From: Myxococcus dinghuensis
GTDB lineage: Bacteria > Myxococcota > Myxococcia > Myxococcales > Myxococcaceae
Reading direction: 5' to 3'
NCBI RefSeq assembly: GCF_024198235.1
Contig: NZ_JAKCFB010000013.1
Coordinates: forward strand, 62,001 to 126,000
DNA length: 64,000 bases
The notes beneath the pieces were generated by a model. The model ran no database searches. It was not told the origin of the DNA and saw only the letters and a list, made by a program, of their open reading frames with translations. The first letter of the stretch is position 1. Every line of letters starts with the position of its first letter. This document shows, one piece after another, positions 31,300 through 39,706 of the stretch. Both the position numbers and the translations under genes were made by a program.

Positions 31300-33822
31300 A
31301 TGACACGCACCGTTTCACGGATGGATGTCCTCCGTCAGAGCGTCACCCGAGTATCCGCCAGGGCCCTGGGGCTCCTGACGGTGCTCGGCGCCAGCGCCGC
31401 CCACGCGAGTGAGGCGGACCTCGTCCTCCCCGACTTCACGTCCAAGACGTTCCTGGGCGGAGGCTTCAACGGTCACCAGCTGCTGCTGTCGGGCATCGCG
31501 GTGAGCGTGCTGGGCCTGGTCTTCGGCTTCCTGCAGTACGCCAGCCTCCAGAAGATGCCCGTGCACCGGGCGATGCTGGAGATCTCCGAGCTCATCTACG
31601 AGACCTGCAAGACGTACCTGATGACGCAGTTGAAGTTCATCGGGGTGCTGTGGGCGCTCATCGCGGTGGTGATGGTGGGCTACTTCGGCTTCCTGCGTCA
31701 CATGGACGGCGGCCGCGTGGGCATCATCCTGGTCGCGAGCCTCGTGGGCATCGCCGGCTCGTGCGGCGTGGCCTGGTTCGGCATCCGGGTGAACACGTTC
31801 GCCAACAGCCGCACGGCGTTCGCGTCGCTGCGGGGCAAGCCCTATCCCACCTACGCCATCCCGCTGCAGGCGGGCATGTCCATCGGCATGGTGCTCATCA
31901 GCACGGAGCTGTTGCTGATGCTGGCCATCCTGCTGTTCATCCCGGCGGACTTCGCGGGCCCGTGCTTCATCGGCTTCGCCATCGGCGAGTCGCTGGGCGC
32001 CTCCGCGCTGCGCATCGCCGGCGGCATCTTCACGAAGATCGCCGACATCGGCTCCGACCTGATGAAGATCGTCTTCCGCATCAAGGAGGACGACGCGCGC
32101 AACCCGGGCGTCATCGCGGACTGCACCGGCGACAACGCGGGCGACAGCGTGGGCCCCTCCGCGGACGGCTTCGAGACCTACGGCGTGACGGGCGTGGCGC
32201 TCATCACCTTCATCCTGCTGGCCGTGGGCGCGGACTACCGCGTGGAGCTGCTCGTGTGGATCTTCATGATGCGCATCGTGATGGTGCTCGCGTCGCTGGC
32301 CGCCTACGCGATCAACAACGTGTTCCAGTCCGCCAAGTACAAGAACGCGGACCACATGAACTTCGAGCACCCGCTCACCGCGCTGGTGTGGGTGACGTCG
32401 CTCCTGTCGGTGGCCCTGACGTTCCTGGTCAGCTACCTGCTCATCCCCGACCTGGGCGGTGACCCGACGCTGTGGTGGAAGCTGTCCGCCATCATCACCT
32501 GCGGCACGCTGGCGGGCGCCATCATCCCGGAGGCCATCAAGGTCTTCACCTCCACGGAGAGCCGCCACGTGCGCGAGGTCGTCACGGCCAGCCGCGAGGG
32601 CGGCGCGTCGCTCAACGTCATCTCCGGCCTGGTGGCGGGCAACTTCTCCGCCTACTGGATGGGCCTCATCATCGCCAGCCTGATGGGCCTGGCCTTCTGG
32701 TTCAGCGGCGCGGGCGTCGCCGGCCAGGGCGTGGGCCAGTTGATGATCGCCGCGCCGGTGTTCGCCTTCGGCCTGGTCGCCTTCGGCTTCCTGGGCATGG
32801 GCCCGGTCACCATCGCCGTGGACTCCTACGGCCCGGTGACGGACAACGCGCAGAGCGTCTACGAGCTGTCCCTCATCGAGAACGTCCCCAACGTGAAGGA
32901 CGAGGTGAAGCGCGACTTCGGCTTCACGCCCGACTTCGAGAAGGGCAAGGAGTACCTGGAGGAGAACGACGGCGCGGGCAACACGTTCAAGGCCACGGCC
33001 AAGCCGGTGCTCATCGGCACGGCGGTGGTGGGCGCCACGACGATGATCTTCTCCATCATCGTGGTGCTGGTGGGCATCAGCGGCAACGCGCTCAACGCGG
33101 AGAAGGCGCAGTTCCTGTCGCTGCTCCACGCCCCGTTCCTGCTGGGCCTCATCACCGGCGGCGCCATCATCTACTGGTTCTCCGGCGCGTCCATGCAGGC
33201 GGTGTCCACCGGCGCCTACCGCGCGGTGGAGTTCATCAAGGCCAACATCAAGCTGGAGGGCGTGGAGAAGGCCAGCGTGGCGGACTCCAAGAAGGTCGTG
33301 GAGATCTGCACCCAGTACGCGCAGAAGGGGATGATCAACATCTTCCTCGCCGTCTTCTTCAGCACGCTCGCCTTCGCCTGCCTGGAGCCGTACTTCTTCG
33401 TGGGCTACCTCATCTCCATCGCCGTGTTCGGCCTGTACCAGGCCGTCTTCATGGCCAACGCCGGCGGCGCCTGGGACAACGCGAAGAAGCTGGTGGAGGT
33501 GGAGCTGAAGGCCAAGGGCACCGACCTGCACGCGGCCACCGTGGTGGGCGACACCGTGGGAGACCCGTTCAAGGACACCTCCTCCGTGGCGCTCAACCCG
33601 GTCATCAAGTTCACCACCCTCTTCGGCCTGCTGGCGGTGGAGCTGGCGGTGGAGCTGGAGGCGTCCGGCCAGGGGCAGCTGACGCTCATCCTCGCGGCGG
33701 TGTTCTTCGTGCTGTCGACGGTGTTCGTCTACCGCAGCTTCTACGGCATGCGCATCCAGAGCGTGGGCGGCGGCAGCAGCACCACGGACGTCAAGCCCGA
33801 GGCCGCGGTGAAGACGGCCTGA
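31300..33822 (+). CDS. hppA: membrane-bound proton-translocating pyrophosphatase
   Basis: An 840-residue integral membrane pyrophosphatase, which couples PPi hydrolysis to cation pumping. The catalytic signatures are present: DIGSDL (249-254), EDDARNPGVIAD (263-274), DNAGDSVG (278-285) and near the C-terminus DTVGDPFKDTSSVALNP. It is longer than the usual 660-770 residues and deviates from consensus in places (ADCTGDNAGDSVG where ADNVGDNVGDCAG is typical). K564 in NTFKA sits where potassium-independent enzymes carry lysine. The ATG at 31300 follows GAGGAG; a hydrophobic stretch ending AHAS may be a cleaved signal or first helix. Confidence 0.93.
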   Translation: MTRTVSRMDVLRQSVTRVSARALGLLTVLGASAAHASEADLVLPDFTSKTFLGGGFNGHQLLLSGIAVSVLGLVFGFLQYASLQKMPVHRAMLEISELIYETCKTYLMTQLKFIGVLWALIAVVMVGYFGFLRHMDGGRVGIILVASLVGIAGSCGVAWFGIRVNTFANSRTAFASLRGKPYPTYAIPLQAGMSIGMVLISTELLLMLAILLFIPADFAGPCFIGFAIGESLGASALRIAGGIFTKIADIGSDLMKIVFRIKEDDARNPGVIADCTGDNAGDSVGPSADGFETYGVTGVALITFILLAVGADYRVELLVWIFMMRIVMVLASLAAYAINNVFQSAKYKNADHMNFEHPLTALVWVTSLLSVALTFLVSYLLIPDLGGDPTLWWKLSAIITCGTLAGAIIPEAIKVFTSTESRHVREVVTASREGGASLNVISGLVAGNFSAYWMGLIIASLMGLAFWFSGAGVAGQGVGQLMIAAPVFAFGLVAFGFLGMGPVTIAVDSYGPVTDNAQSVYELSLIENVPNVKDEVKRDFGFTPDFEKGKEYLEENDGAGNTFKATAKPVLIGTAVVGATTMIFSIIVVLVGISGNALNAEKAQFLSLLHAPFLLGLITGGAIIYWFSGASMQAVSTGAYRAVEFIKANIKLEGVEKASVADSKKVVEICTQYAQKGMINIFLAVFFSTLAFACLEPYFFVGYLISIAVFGLYQAVFMANAGGAWDNAKKLVEVELKAKGTDLHAATVVGDTVGDPFKDTSSVALNPVIKFTTLFGLLAVELAVELEASGQGQLTLILAAVFFVLSTVFVYRSFYGMRIQSVGGGSSTTDVKPEAAVKTA

Positions 33823-33851
33823 GCCGCTCCGCCAGCACCTGACACGGACAC

Positions 33852-33884
33852 GAGCGGCGGGCGCCTCCAGGAGGCCCGCCGCTC
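33852..33884. terminator. bidirectional terminator between convergent genes
   Basis: GAGCGGCGGGC pairs with GCCCGCCGCTC, and the stem continues into CCTCC/GGAGG with a one-base loop region. It lies between the hppA stop (33822) and the stop of the minus-strand membrane gene (33893). Confidence 0.75.
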
Positions 33885-33892
33885 GCGTCGTC

Positions 33893-34441
33893 TCAGGCCC
33901 CGATGCCCTCCGGGTCCGTCGCCAGCTCCCCGCCCAGGTGCATGCCCGTCACGCACCGGTAGTCCGTGACCAGGGCCATGCCGATGGCGGACAGCCCCAC
34001 CAGCACGTGCACGGCGGCCACCACCGGGTTCGTCCGCGCGTAGCCCAGCGCGAAGGGCGCCAGCACCGCCGCCTTGCCGAACGTGTAGTCCCACAGCTCG
34101 TGCGCCTCGATGGGGATGAGCTTCGCCGCGCTCAGCCGGCTGTCCGTCAGGAGCGTCACGCCCACGCTCAGCGCCCCCAGCACCCAGCCCGTCCGCCGGG
34201 CCACCGGGTTGGCGGACAACTGCCCCGCCACCGCCGCAATCACCCCTCCCCGGTAGTCCAGGAGCGAGTGCACCTCCGAGGGCACCCACCGGCGCAGGGG
34301 GAGGCTCCCGAACAGGGGCCGGGAGAGGATGCCCGCCCGGGCGCTGCGGTCCTTCAGGTGCCGCACCAGGCGACGAGGCGCCGGCTCGCGCCGGGGGTGG
34401 AGCGCGGTGAGCGGGGTGGGTGGGGGCAACGACTCGGCCAT
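33893..34441 (-). CDS. small membrane protein of unknown function
   Basis: A 182-residue protein. A basic N-terminal third (APRRLVRHLKDRSARAG) is followed by about four hydrophobic segments, including TGWVLGALSVGVTLL, FGKAAVLAPFALGYA and VVAAVHVLVGLSAIGMALVTD; this resembles SPW-repeat-like small membrane proteins. I chose the ATG at 34441 because AAGGAG lies 7 bases upstream; a longer frame to 34561 is glycine-rich and unlikely. The function is unknown. Confidence 0.75.
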   Translation of the reverse strand: MAESLPPPTPLTALHPRREPAPRRLVRHLKDRSARAGILSRPLFGSLPLRRWVPSEVHSLLDYRGGVIAAVAGQLSANPVARRTGWVLGALSVGVTLLTDSRLSAAKLIPIEAHELWDYTFGKAAVLAPFALGYARTNPVVAAVHVLVGLSAIGMALVTDYRCVTGMHLGGELATDPEGIGA

Positions 34442-34706
34442 GGTGGGCTCCTTCCGGTCCGGGGTGGGAGGTCCTCTCTCGACGGTAGCCATGGCCCCCT
34501 GGGACAGCGGATACCCTCCCCCGCCCGCCTGTCCCCGGGAAGTAGGAAACCCGGCTACCACCGCTCACCCCGTCGGAGGGCGGTCGACCAAGGGGGCTTC
34601 CACTCGGACGCCCGGCGCGTGCAGACTCATGTCCCGAAGTACGGCCTTCACATTCTGAGAGGCCGAAAACCGCGGCGAGCCGCGCCAGCACGAGAGAACG
34701 CGATTC

Positions 34707-34910
34707 ATGGCAACAGGTACCGTCAAGTGGTTCAACGATGCGAAGGGCTTTGGCTTCATCGTGCAGGACGGAGGCGGTGAGGACGTGTTCGTCCATCACA
34801 GCGCCATCAACATGGATGGCTTCCGCACGCTGCAGGAGGGCCAGAAGGTCGAGTTCGAAGTCGGCCGTGGCCCCAAGGGCCTGCAGGCGCAGAACGTGCG
34901 TGCGGTCTGA
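34707..34910 (+). CDS. cold-shock domain protein
   Basis: A 67-residue CspA-family protein, complete in length, with the RNA-binding motifs RNP1 (KGFGFI) and RNP2 (VFVHHSAI). It acts as an RNA chaperone or nucleic-acid-binding protein in the cytoplasm. It is transcribed alone: a divergent 265-base upstream region leaves room for the long structured leader typical of the family, and a good intrinsic terminator follows the stop. Confidence 0.95.
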   Translation: MATGTVKWFNDAKGFGFIVQDGGGEDVFVHHSAINMDGFRTLQEGQKVEFEVGRGPKGLQAQNVRAV

Positions 34911-34936
34911 GCCCACCGCCCTTCGGTAGTTCCTGG

Positions 34937-34975
34937 AGCCCGGCCCGCGCGCGCGGAGTCGGGCTTCTTCCTTTG
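34937..34975 (+). terminator. intrinsic terminator of cold-shock gene
   Basis: AGCCCG (34937-34942) pairs with CGGGCT (34960-34965) around a GC-rich inner stem (CCGCG/CGCGG), followed by the T-rich tail TTCTTCCTTTG. Confidence 0.75.
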
Positions 34976-35013
34976 CGGTGTCGTCGCCGCATTTGCGAGG
35001 CTGGCCGCACCTC

Positions 35014-35580
35014 ATGCGCCTGCCCCGCTTCCCCCGAGTCATCGGCTTCGACGACGGCCCCTTCCCCCGACGCGCCGGCGTCGCCGTGCCCCTGGCCGGC
35101 GTGGTGTGCGCGGGCACGCGCTTCGAGGGGCTCGTCTGGGGTCGCGTGCGGCGCGACGGCTGGAACGCCACGGACGTGGTGTGCCGGCTGCTCGAGGGTG
35201 GCAAGTTCCTCCCACAGCTGCACGCGGTGCTGCTGGACGGCATCGCCTTCGGCGGCTTCAACGTCGTGGACCTGCCCCTGCTCGCCGCGCGCCTGCGCAA
35301 GCCCTGCGTGGCGGTGATGCGCAAGCCGCCGGACCTCGACGCCGTGGAGCGCGCCCTGCGCCGGCTGCCCCGCGCCGACGCGCGCTGGGAGAAGCTGCGC
35401 CGCGCCGGCCCCATCCATCAGTTGCGGGGTTTCACCTTCCAGTGCCAGGGCGCGAGCCCCGATGAAATCGCGGAACTCATGCAACAAATAACAGACAGGG
35501 GAAACGTTCCAGAAGCGTTGAGACTCGCACACCTCATCGGGTCGGCGGTTGTCACCGGAGAGAGCAGTCAGCGAGCATGA
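35014..35580 (+). CDS. DUF99 family protein (endonuclease V-like fold)
   Basis: A 188-residue DUF99 (UPF0215) protein. Family features are visible: the N-terminal VIGFDDGPF strand with paired Asp, VAVPLAGVVCAG, the central LHAVLLDGIAFGGFNVVDL and C-terminal PEALRLAHLIGSAV. The fold is related to endonuclease V, and some archaeal members cut deoxyuridine-containing DNA, so a DNA-repair nuclease role is possible but untested for bacterial members. I chose the ATG at 35014; an upstream GTG at 34978 is an alternative. It is followed by a perfect 7-bp hairpin. Confidence 0.85.
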   Translation: MRLPRFPRVIGFDDGPFPRRAGVAVPLAGVVCAGTRFEGLVWGRVRRDGWNATDVVCRLLEGGKFLPQLHAVLLDGIAFGGFNVVDLPLLAARLRKPCVAVMRKPPDLDAVERALRRLPRADARWEKLRRAGPIHQLRGFTFQCQGASPDEIAELMQQITDRGNVPEALRLAHLIGSAVVTGESSQRA

Positions 35581-35581
35581 G

Positions 35582-35599
35582 CGAGTCATCCCTGACTCG
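35582..35599. terminator. hairpin after DUF99 gene
   Basis: CGAGTCA-TCCC-TGACTCG: a perfect 7-bp stem with a four-base loop, starting 2 bases after the stop codon. No T-run follows, so termination strength is uncertain. Confidence 0.5.
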
Positions 35600-35676
35600 A
35601 CGCGACATCTCCCCTGGAGGATTGCGCTGGAGTGAGAAGTGGCTGTGAGACGGCGAGAAACTTCCGCCAGGCTCGA

Positions 35677-35682
35677 TTGACA
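35677..35682 (+). promoter_or_regulatory. consensus -35 element (TTGACA)
   Basis: A perfect TTGACA, with GACTAT 17 bases later as a weak -10, about 105 bases ahead of the ATG at 35789. The surrounding bases are AT-richer than the rest of the window, as expected for a sigma-70 type promoter. Confidence 0.4.
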
Positions 35683-35788
35683 ACGACACAATTCCTCTCG
35701 ACTATTCCAGGGAGGACATAGTGTCCGGGGGTGGCTACGAACGCAGGGCGCTGTTTGTTATTCTTTGTCATCCCCAGAGGGAGGGCCC

Positions 35789-36214
35789 ATGTTCGAGGTC
35801 ACCAACGATACGAACAGACGTACTGTCACCGTGCGGCTGAGCGGCTTTGTTCGACCCAACGAGATGAAGGAGTTCGCCTCCAGGTATCGCGCGGAGACGG
35901 ATTCGTACGGTGGAGGGAGGCACCTGGTGCTGGCGGACATGCGCGGGCTGCGCGCGCTGGAGCCGGAGTCGGCGACCATCTTCGGAGAGGTGGTGGCGTA
36001 CGGACGGGAGAAGGGCTGCGTGATGTGCGCGCACGTCTCGGACTCCACCATCGCCCGGCTGCAGACGGCGCGGGTGGCGTCGGAGGCGACGCCCGGCGAC
36101 GACCTCACCGTGGACTGCGTCTCGCTGGAGGAGGCGAAGAAGCAGTTGGACAAGGCCCGCACGCGCATCTTCCTGCACGACGGGCATCACGTCTCCTCGC
36201 ACGCGGCCCGCTGA
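35789..36214 (+). CDS. STAS-like small cytoplasmic protein
   Basis: A 141-residue protein with an alternating strand-helix pattern resembling STAS/anti-anti-sigma or SpoIIAA-like folds: VTVRLSGFVRPNEMKEF at the start, then HLVLADMRGLRALEPES. No conserved phosphorylatable serine could be assigned with certainty. AGAGGGAGGG precedes the ATG, chosen over an upstream ATG at 35765. It has its own promoter-like sequence. The function is unknown. Confidence 0.7.
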   Translation: MFEVTNDTNRRTVTVRLSGFVRPNEMKEFASRYRAETDSYGGGRHLVLADMRGLRALEPESATIFGEVVAYGREKGCVMCAHVSDSTIARLQTARVASEATPGDDLTVDCVSLEEAKKQLDKARTRIFLHDGHHVSSHAAR

Positions 36215-36266
36215 AGTCCCGGGGCGCCCGAGGTCTCACGCATCCAGGAGTGACTGCCAGGCCCCG

Positions 36267-36785
36267 TCATCCCCGGCGCTGACGCGCGTGTTCCAGGTAT
36301 GCGCGCACGAGTGGGGAGACGGGGAGCCGCAGCGCGGTCTCCAGGTCGATGAACGCCGCCCACGTCACCTCGCGCTCGTCGACGACGAGCGGGGGCTCGT
36401 GGGTCACGTCCAGCTCCAGGAAGCGGACATGGTCGTGCTTGTGCTCGGTGGTGCCCACCGTCTCGAAGGCGGGGCGGAGCGCCGTCGCGTCCACGCGCAC
36501 GCCCACCTCCTCGTGCAGCTCGCGCGCGCCGGCCTCGGCGGGGGACTCGTCCTTCTCCATGCCGCCGCCGGGCATGCTGAGCTGGTGCTTGTAGGAGTTC
36601 TGCAGGAGCAGCACGCGGCCGTCGTGCCACACGCCCACGAAGACGCCGTGCGTGTGGGGCCTGCGCACGAACCAGTAGGCCCGCGCGAGCGTGTACGCCC
36701 CCCGGTAGGCCGTGCGCGCCAGTGGATCCACCCATCGCTTCACGGCCACCTCCAGGAGGCCCCTCGCGGGGGCCGCGTCGTTCAC
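36267..36785 (-). CDS. Nudix hydrolase
   Basis: A 172-residue Nudix hydrolase. The box GX5EX7REUXEEXGU is perfect: GGMEKDE, seven residues, RELHEEVGV. These enzymes cleave nucleoside diphosphates linked to another moiety using divalent metal. I placed the start at the GTG at 36783-36785, which forms a GTGA overlap with the stop of the RuvC-like gene; a longer frame to 36842 would overlap that gene by 61 bases. It is the last gene of an overlapping three-gene operon. Substrate cannot be told from sequence. Confidence 0.88.
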   Translation of the reverse strand: MNDAAPARGLLEVAVKRWVDPLARTAYRGAYTLARAYWFVRRPHTHGVFVGVWHDGRVLLLQNSYKHQLSMPGGGMEKDESPAEAGARELHEEVGVRVDATALRPAFETVGTTEHKHDHVRFLELDVTHEPPLVVDEREVTWAAFIDLETALRLPVSPLVRAYLEHARQRRG

Positions 36786-37273
36786 CGGGCGCGCAGCTCC
36801 GGGGGCAGGTGCGCGAGCCACCCCACCTCCAGCACGCCCCACAGGCCCAGCAGGATGGCCTCCGCGGCGTCGTGCCGCAACGAGGTGGGCCGGGGGGCGC
36901 CGGACCAGTCGATGACGCGGCGGGCGAGCCCGTCCGCCACGTCCTTGGCCTGGGCGCCGCTGCGCTGCTCGCGCGCGTAGAGCAGCGTGTGGCGCCAGTC
37001 CTCGGCGGACACGCGCAGCACGGGCACCGCGCGGCGCGCGGCCTCGCGCTCCCAGACGTCCGCCACGGGGCCGCCGCCCTCCAGGACGAGCCAGGACAGG
37101 GGGCCCTGCGCCGTCAGCAGCGCGGGCACGGCGCGCTTGAGGCGCGCGCGGTTGCCGAAGTTGCTGGAGTGGTATCCGACGAGGCGCCCGTCCGGGCCGT
37201 AGCGGGCCAGGCCCGAGCGCAGGCCCAGGTCCACCGCGAGCAGGCCGGGGGCGCGCTCAGGTGGCGAGCCCAT
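36782..37273 (-). CDS. RuvC-like (RNase H fold) nuclease-type protein
   Basis: A 163-residue protein with the RuvC/RNase H-like layout of acidic residues: D15 in LLAVDLGLRSG, E65 in WLVLEGGG and the C-terminal pair H134-D135 with E138 in RHDAAEAILLG. This pattern fits a Holliday-junction resolvase-like or related metal-dependent nuclease, but it is not canonical RuvC. It overlaps the upstream DUF2378 gene by 17 bases and the downstream Nudix gene by 4. Activity is inferred from residue pattern only. Confidence 0.7.
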   Translation of the reverse strand: MGSPPERAPGLLAVDLGLRSGLARYGPDGRLVGYHSSNFGNRARLKRAVPALLTAQGPLSWLVLEGGGPVADVWEREAARRAVPVLRVSAEDWRHTLLYAREQRSGAQAKDVADGLARRVIDWSGAPRPTSLRHDAAEAILLGLWGVLEVGWLAHLPPELRAR

Positions 37274-37814
37274 TGCGCCAGGTGCAGCGGTAGACGACGT
37301 CCACCGCGGAGTACTCGCGCACGACGACCTGGGGCTGGATGGCGCCGGTGGCGCGCAGGCCGGCGAGCACGGCGCCCTGGGTGAAGTAGCGGATGGCGCC
37401 CGCCTCGTTCATCCACAGGTCCACCGTGGCGGGGGCCACGTCCTCGATGCGGGCCTCCGTGTAGTTGTTGCCCGAGCGGAACATCTGCCGCGCGCGCCCC
37501 ACGCCGCGCCGGGGGCCGAGCAGCTGGATGACGCTGAAGAGGGCGCGCCCCATCACCGTCTCGCGGTAGCCGTCCACCATGCGCTCGCCGAGCAGCGCGT
37601 AGCCCACCTCCGGCGGGGACTCGGGGTGCAGCTCGAGCGCCGCGGCGCGCACGGCGGAGCACCACGTGTCGAAGGTGTACGCGGGCTGCAGCTTGCGCTC
37701 GAGGTCCACCCCCACCTCGAGGAGGCGCCCACGCAGGGCCGGCGTGACGCGGTTCACCAGCCCGCGCACGAAGAGGCCCTCGAAGGTGTGCTCGAAGACG
37801 AGCTTCTCCGGCAT
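37257..37814 (-). CDS. DUF2378 family (myxobacterial TIGR02265) protein
   Basis: A 185-residue member of the paralogous family found in myxobacteria, recognised by the N-terminal FEHTFEGLFVRGL, the central PEVGYALLGERMVDGYRETVMGRA and the terminal VVYRCTWRN type ending. The function is unknown; these proteins are cytoplasmic and occur in many copies per genome. It is the first gene of an overlapping operon with the RuvC-like and Nudix genes. No obvious ribosome site precedes the ATG. Confidence 0.85.
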   Translation of the reverse strand: MPEKLVFEHTFEGLFVRGLVNRVTPALRGRLLEVGVDLERKLQPAYTFDTWCSAVRAAALELHPESPPEVGYALLGERMVDGYRETVMGRALFSVIQLLGPRRGVGRARQMFRSGNNYTEARIEDVAPATVDLWMNEAGAIRYFTQGAVLAGLRATGAIQPQVVVREYSAVDVVYRCTWRNGLAT

Positions 37815-37870
37815 GTGCAGGAGTGTACCCCGGTCCGCTAGGCTGCCGGCAGAGGGGACGGAAATTCATC

Positions 37871-38623
37871 ATGGGTCTGCAACGAGAGCTGGCCACGATG
37901 GCCATGAGCGCCACGCCACTGCCGGGAAAGCAGAACTTCCTGGAGGAACTGGGAGTCATGACACCCGTGCCGGCGGTGCGCGGGTCGATTGGCGCGGTGG
38001 CGCACGAGCCGTTCGAGGCGTTCGAGTTGAAGCGGATGTTCGACCTGTTGGTGGCGTTCACCATCGCGGACTTCCCGAGCGGGACGGGGTGCTCGGATTA
38101 CTTCAACCCGTTCAGCCCCTGGTACAACGTGTTCTACGGGGCCTACGGGCTGCGCTCGTACAAGCGGGACGGGAACCCGTGGGGGTTGCGGAGCGACGGG
38201 CGGCCGGACGTGGAGGAGATGCTGGAGATTCCGCGGCTGGACTACAACTTCCTCACGGCGGGGGAGCTGGGGTGTCCCGCGTCGCGGATGTGCTTCGAGG
38301 TGCTGGACGTGGAGCTGGGGCGCCAGGGCGCGTGGCACCACGCGGACGTGGGCTGCGTCATCCCCAGCGGGCTGCACCGGTTGCAGGACGCGGACGCGCC
38401 GGACCTGACGTACTACGCGGTCTTCGGCGTGCCGGAAGAGGACTACCTGATGGGCGGCCGGGAGAGCTACGAGCCGGTGCGCATGCGCGGGCGCATGTAC
38501 TGGCGCCCCGTCGCGGAGCGGCTCACGCTCGCCTGGGGCGGCCTGTGCCCGGACACGCCGGACGGCCAGGCCCTCATGCGCACCATCCTCGACACGATGA
38601 CGCCCCACTACGCGGGCGGCTGA
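37871..38623 (+). CDS. hypothetical protein
   Basis: A 250-residue soluble protein that I do not recognise. It is rich in aromatic residues in the middle (DYFNPFSPWYNVFYGAYGLRSY) and has no signal peptide or membrane segment. The segment LERQGAWHHADVGCVIPSGLHRL-like near residue 155-180 is well ordered, but no catalytic motif could be assigned. It is divergent from the DUF2378 operon across a 56-base gap, so the two promoters must overlap. Confidence 0.72.
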   Translation: MGLQRELATMAMSATPLPGKQNFLEELGVMTPVPAVRGSIGAVAHEPFEAFELKRMFDLLVAFTIADFPSGTGCSDYFNPFSPWYNVFYGAYGLRSYKRDGNPWGLRSDGRPDVEEMLEIPRLDYNFLTAGELGCPASRMCFEVLDVELGRQGAWHHADVGCVIPSGLHRLQDADAPDLTYYAVFGVPEEDYLMGGRESYEPVRMRGRMYWRPVAERLTLAWGGLCPDTPDGQALMRTILDTMTPHYAGG

Positions 38624-38701
38624 GCGCGGGCGCCGGGCACCCGACAGAACACCGCCGACGGGCTGGAGCCGCGGAGGACGTGACGCCTACGCTCACCCGT
38701 C

Positions 38702-39157
38702 ATGCTCCGTCAGGGCCGACGCGCTGGAGGGATGCTCACGCTGCTGGTCCTCGGGGCCCTGCTCGTCTCGTGCGCGCATCCGGACAGCGGCGGCGGTGGA
38801 GGCTTCGGCCGCAACAGCGCGGAAGCGCGCATCGTGCACCTGATTGGCGAGGGTCAGTTCGCCGAGGCGGAGGTCCTCATCCAGGAGTCCGCCACGTCGG
38901 GGCTCATCGAGCACTCCGCGGCCGCGAGCTTCAGGCGCACCATCGCGGACCTCTCCATGAAGCTGGGGGACATCCCCGCGAGGCTGCAACGCGTCCCCTC
39001 CTTCCCGGCCCGGCTCAAGGACTTCACCCGACACCAGCTCCAGAAGATGTATGACGCGGCAGACTTCAGTGTCGGGACGAAGAAGGAGCTCCAGGTGGCG
39101 CTCAAGCTGCTCAAGGACGTCGCCAAGGACAATTCCCGCCTGCTCCAGAAGCTGTGA
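38702..39157 (+). CDS. small lipoprotein, possible toxin-like
   Basis: A 151-residue lipoprotein (lipobox LVSC) with a Gly-rich linker and an alpha-helical C-terminal part ending in a basic, Leu/Lys-rich stretch (KKELQVALKLLKDVAKDNSR). Its stop overlaps the GTG of the next gene in a GTGA junction. The layout (lipoprotein, variable C-terminal domain, coupled soluble partner) resembles SitA/SitI toxin-immunity pairs, but I see no family signature, so this stays a hypothesis. Confidence 0.65.
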   Translation: MLRQGRRAGGMLTLLVLGALLVSCAHPDSGGGGGFGRNSAEARIVHLIGEGQFAEAEVLIQESATSGLIEHSAAASFRRTIADLSMKLGDIPARLQRVPSFPARLKDFTRHQLQKMYDAADFSVGTKKELQVALKLLKDVAKDNSRLLQKL

Positions 39158-39663
39158 GAGTCCGCATGCACCCGAGCCCCATTGAGCTTCAGCGACTGCT
39201 GTCCTCGGCCCTCTCGATGGAACGAGGCAGCGCGGAGCAACTCCAGCACCTGGAGCGACTGCGCACCCTCTGCCCCTCCTTCGTCCCCGGCCTGCTGCTC
39301 TCCAGCAGGGCCATGCTCTGGGGGAAGGAGGACGTCGCCCGACCCGACGCGTTCTTCGACGAGGTGGAGCGGGTCCTCCACCACGCGCTCGAGGCCTCGA
39401 ATCGCTCACCCGAGGCGCTCGTGGGCATGGCCCGCTTCCAGAGCGTGGTGCGGGATGCCCCTGGCGAGGCGGAGTCCCTCTACCGTGAGGCGGCGACCAA
39501 GGCGCTCGCCGTCCTCGAGGAGTCCTGGGCGGGCCTCATCGAGTCCCTCGCAGAGCAGGAGAAGACCGAGGGCGCCGCGACGACCGCGGCCCGAGCCAGG
39601 CAGGTGTTCCCCGACTCCGAGATTCTCTCGGAGGCCCGCAGGTTCGCGGGCCTCCGGGACTGA
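39154..39663 (+). CDS. TPR-like soluble partner of the upstream lipoprotein
   Basis: A 169-residue acidic, all-helical protein with TPR-like packing (SPEALVGMARFQSVVRDAPGEAESLYREA and neighbouring pairs). It has no export signal. It starts at the GTG at 39154, overlapping the lipoprotein stop, so the two are translationally coupled; an internal ATG at 39166 is an alternative. A chaperone- or immunity-like role for the lipoprotein is possible but unproven. Confidence 0.68.
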   Translation: MRVRMHPSPIELQRLLSSALSMERGSAEQLQHLERLRTLCPSFVPGLLLSSRAMLWGKEDVARPDAFFDEVERVLHHALEASNRSPEALVGMARFQSVVRDAPGEAESLYREAATKALAVLEESWAGLIESLAEQEKTEGAATTAARARQVFPDSEILSEARRFAGLRD

Positions 39664-39672
39664 CCCGCCACA

Positions 39673-39695
39673 CCGGCCCCCACCGCGAGGGCCGG
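39673..39695. terminator. hairpin between convergent genes
   Basis: CCGGCCC (39673-39679) pairs with GGGCCGG (39689-39695) across a 9-base loop, in the 43 bases between the TPR-like gene and the RND pump gene, which converge here. Confidence 0.55.
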
Positions 39696-39706
39696 CGCGC
39701 GGGACG

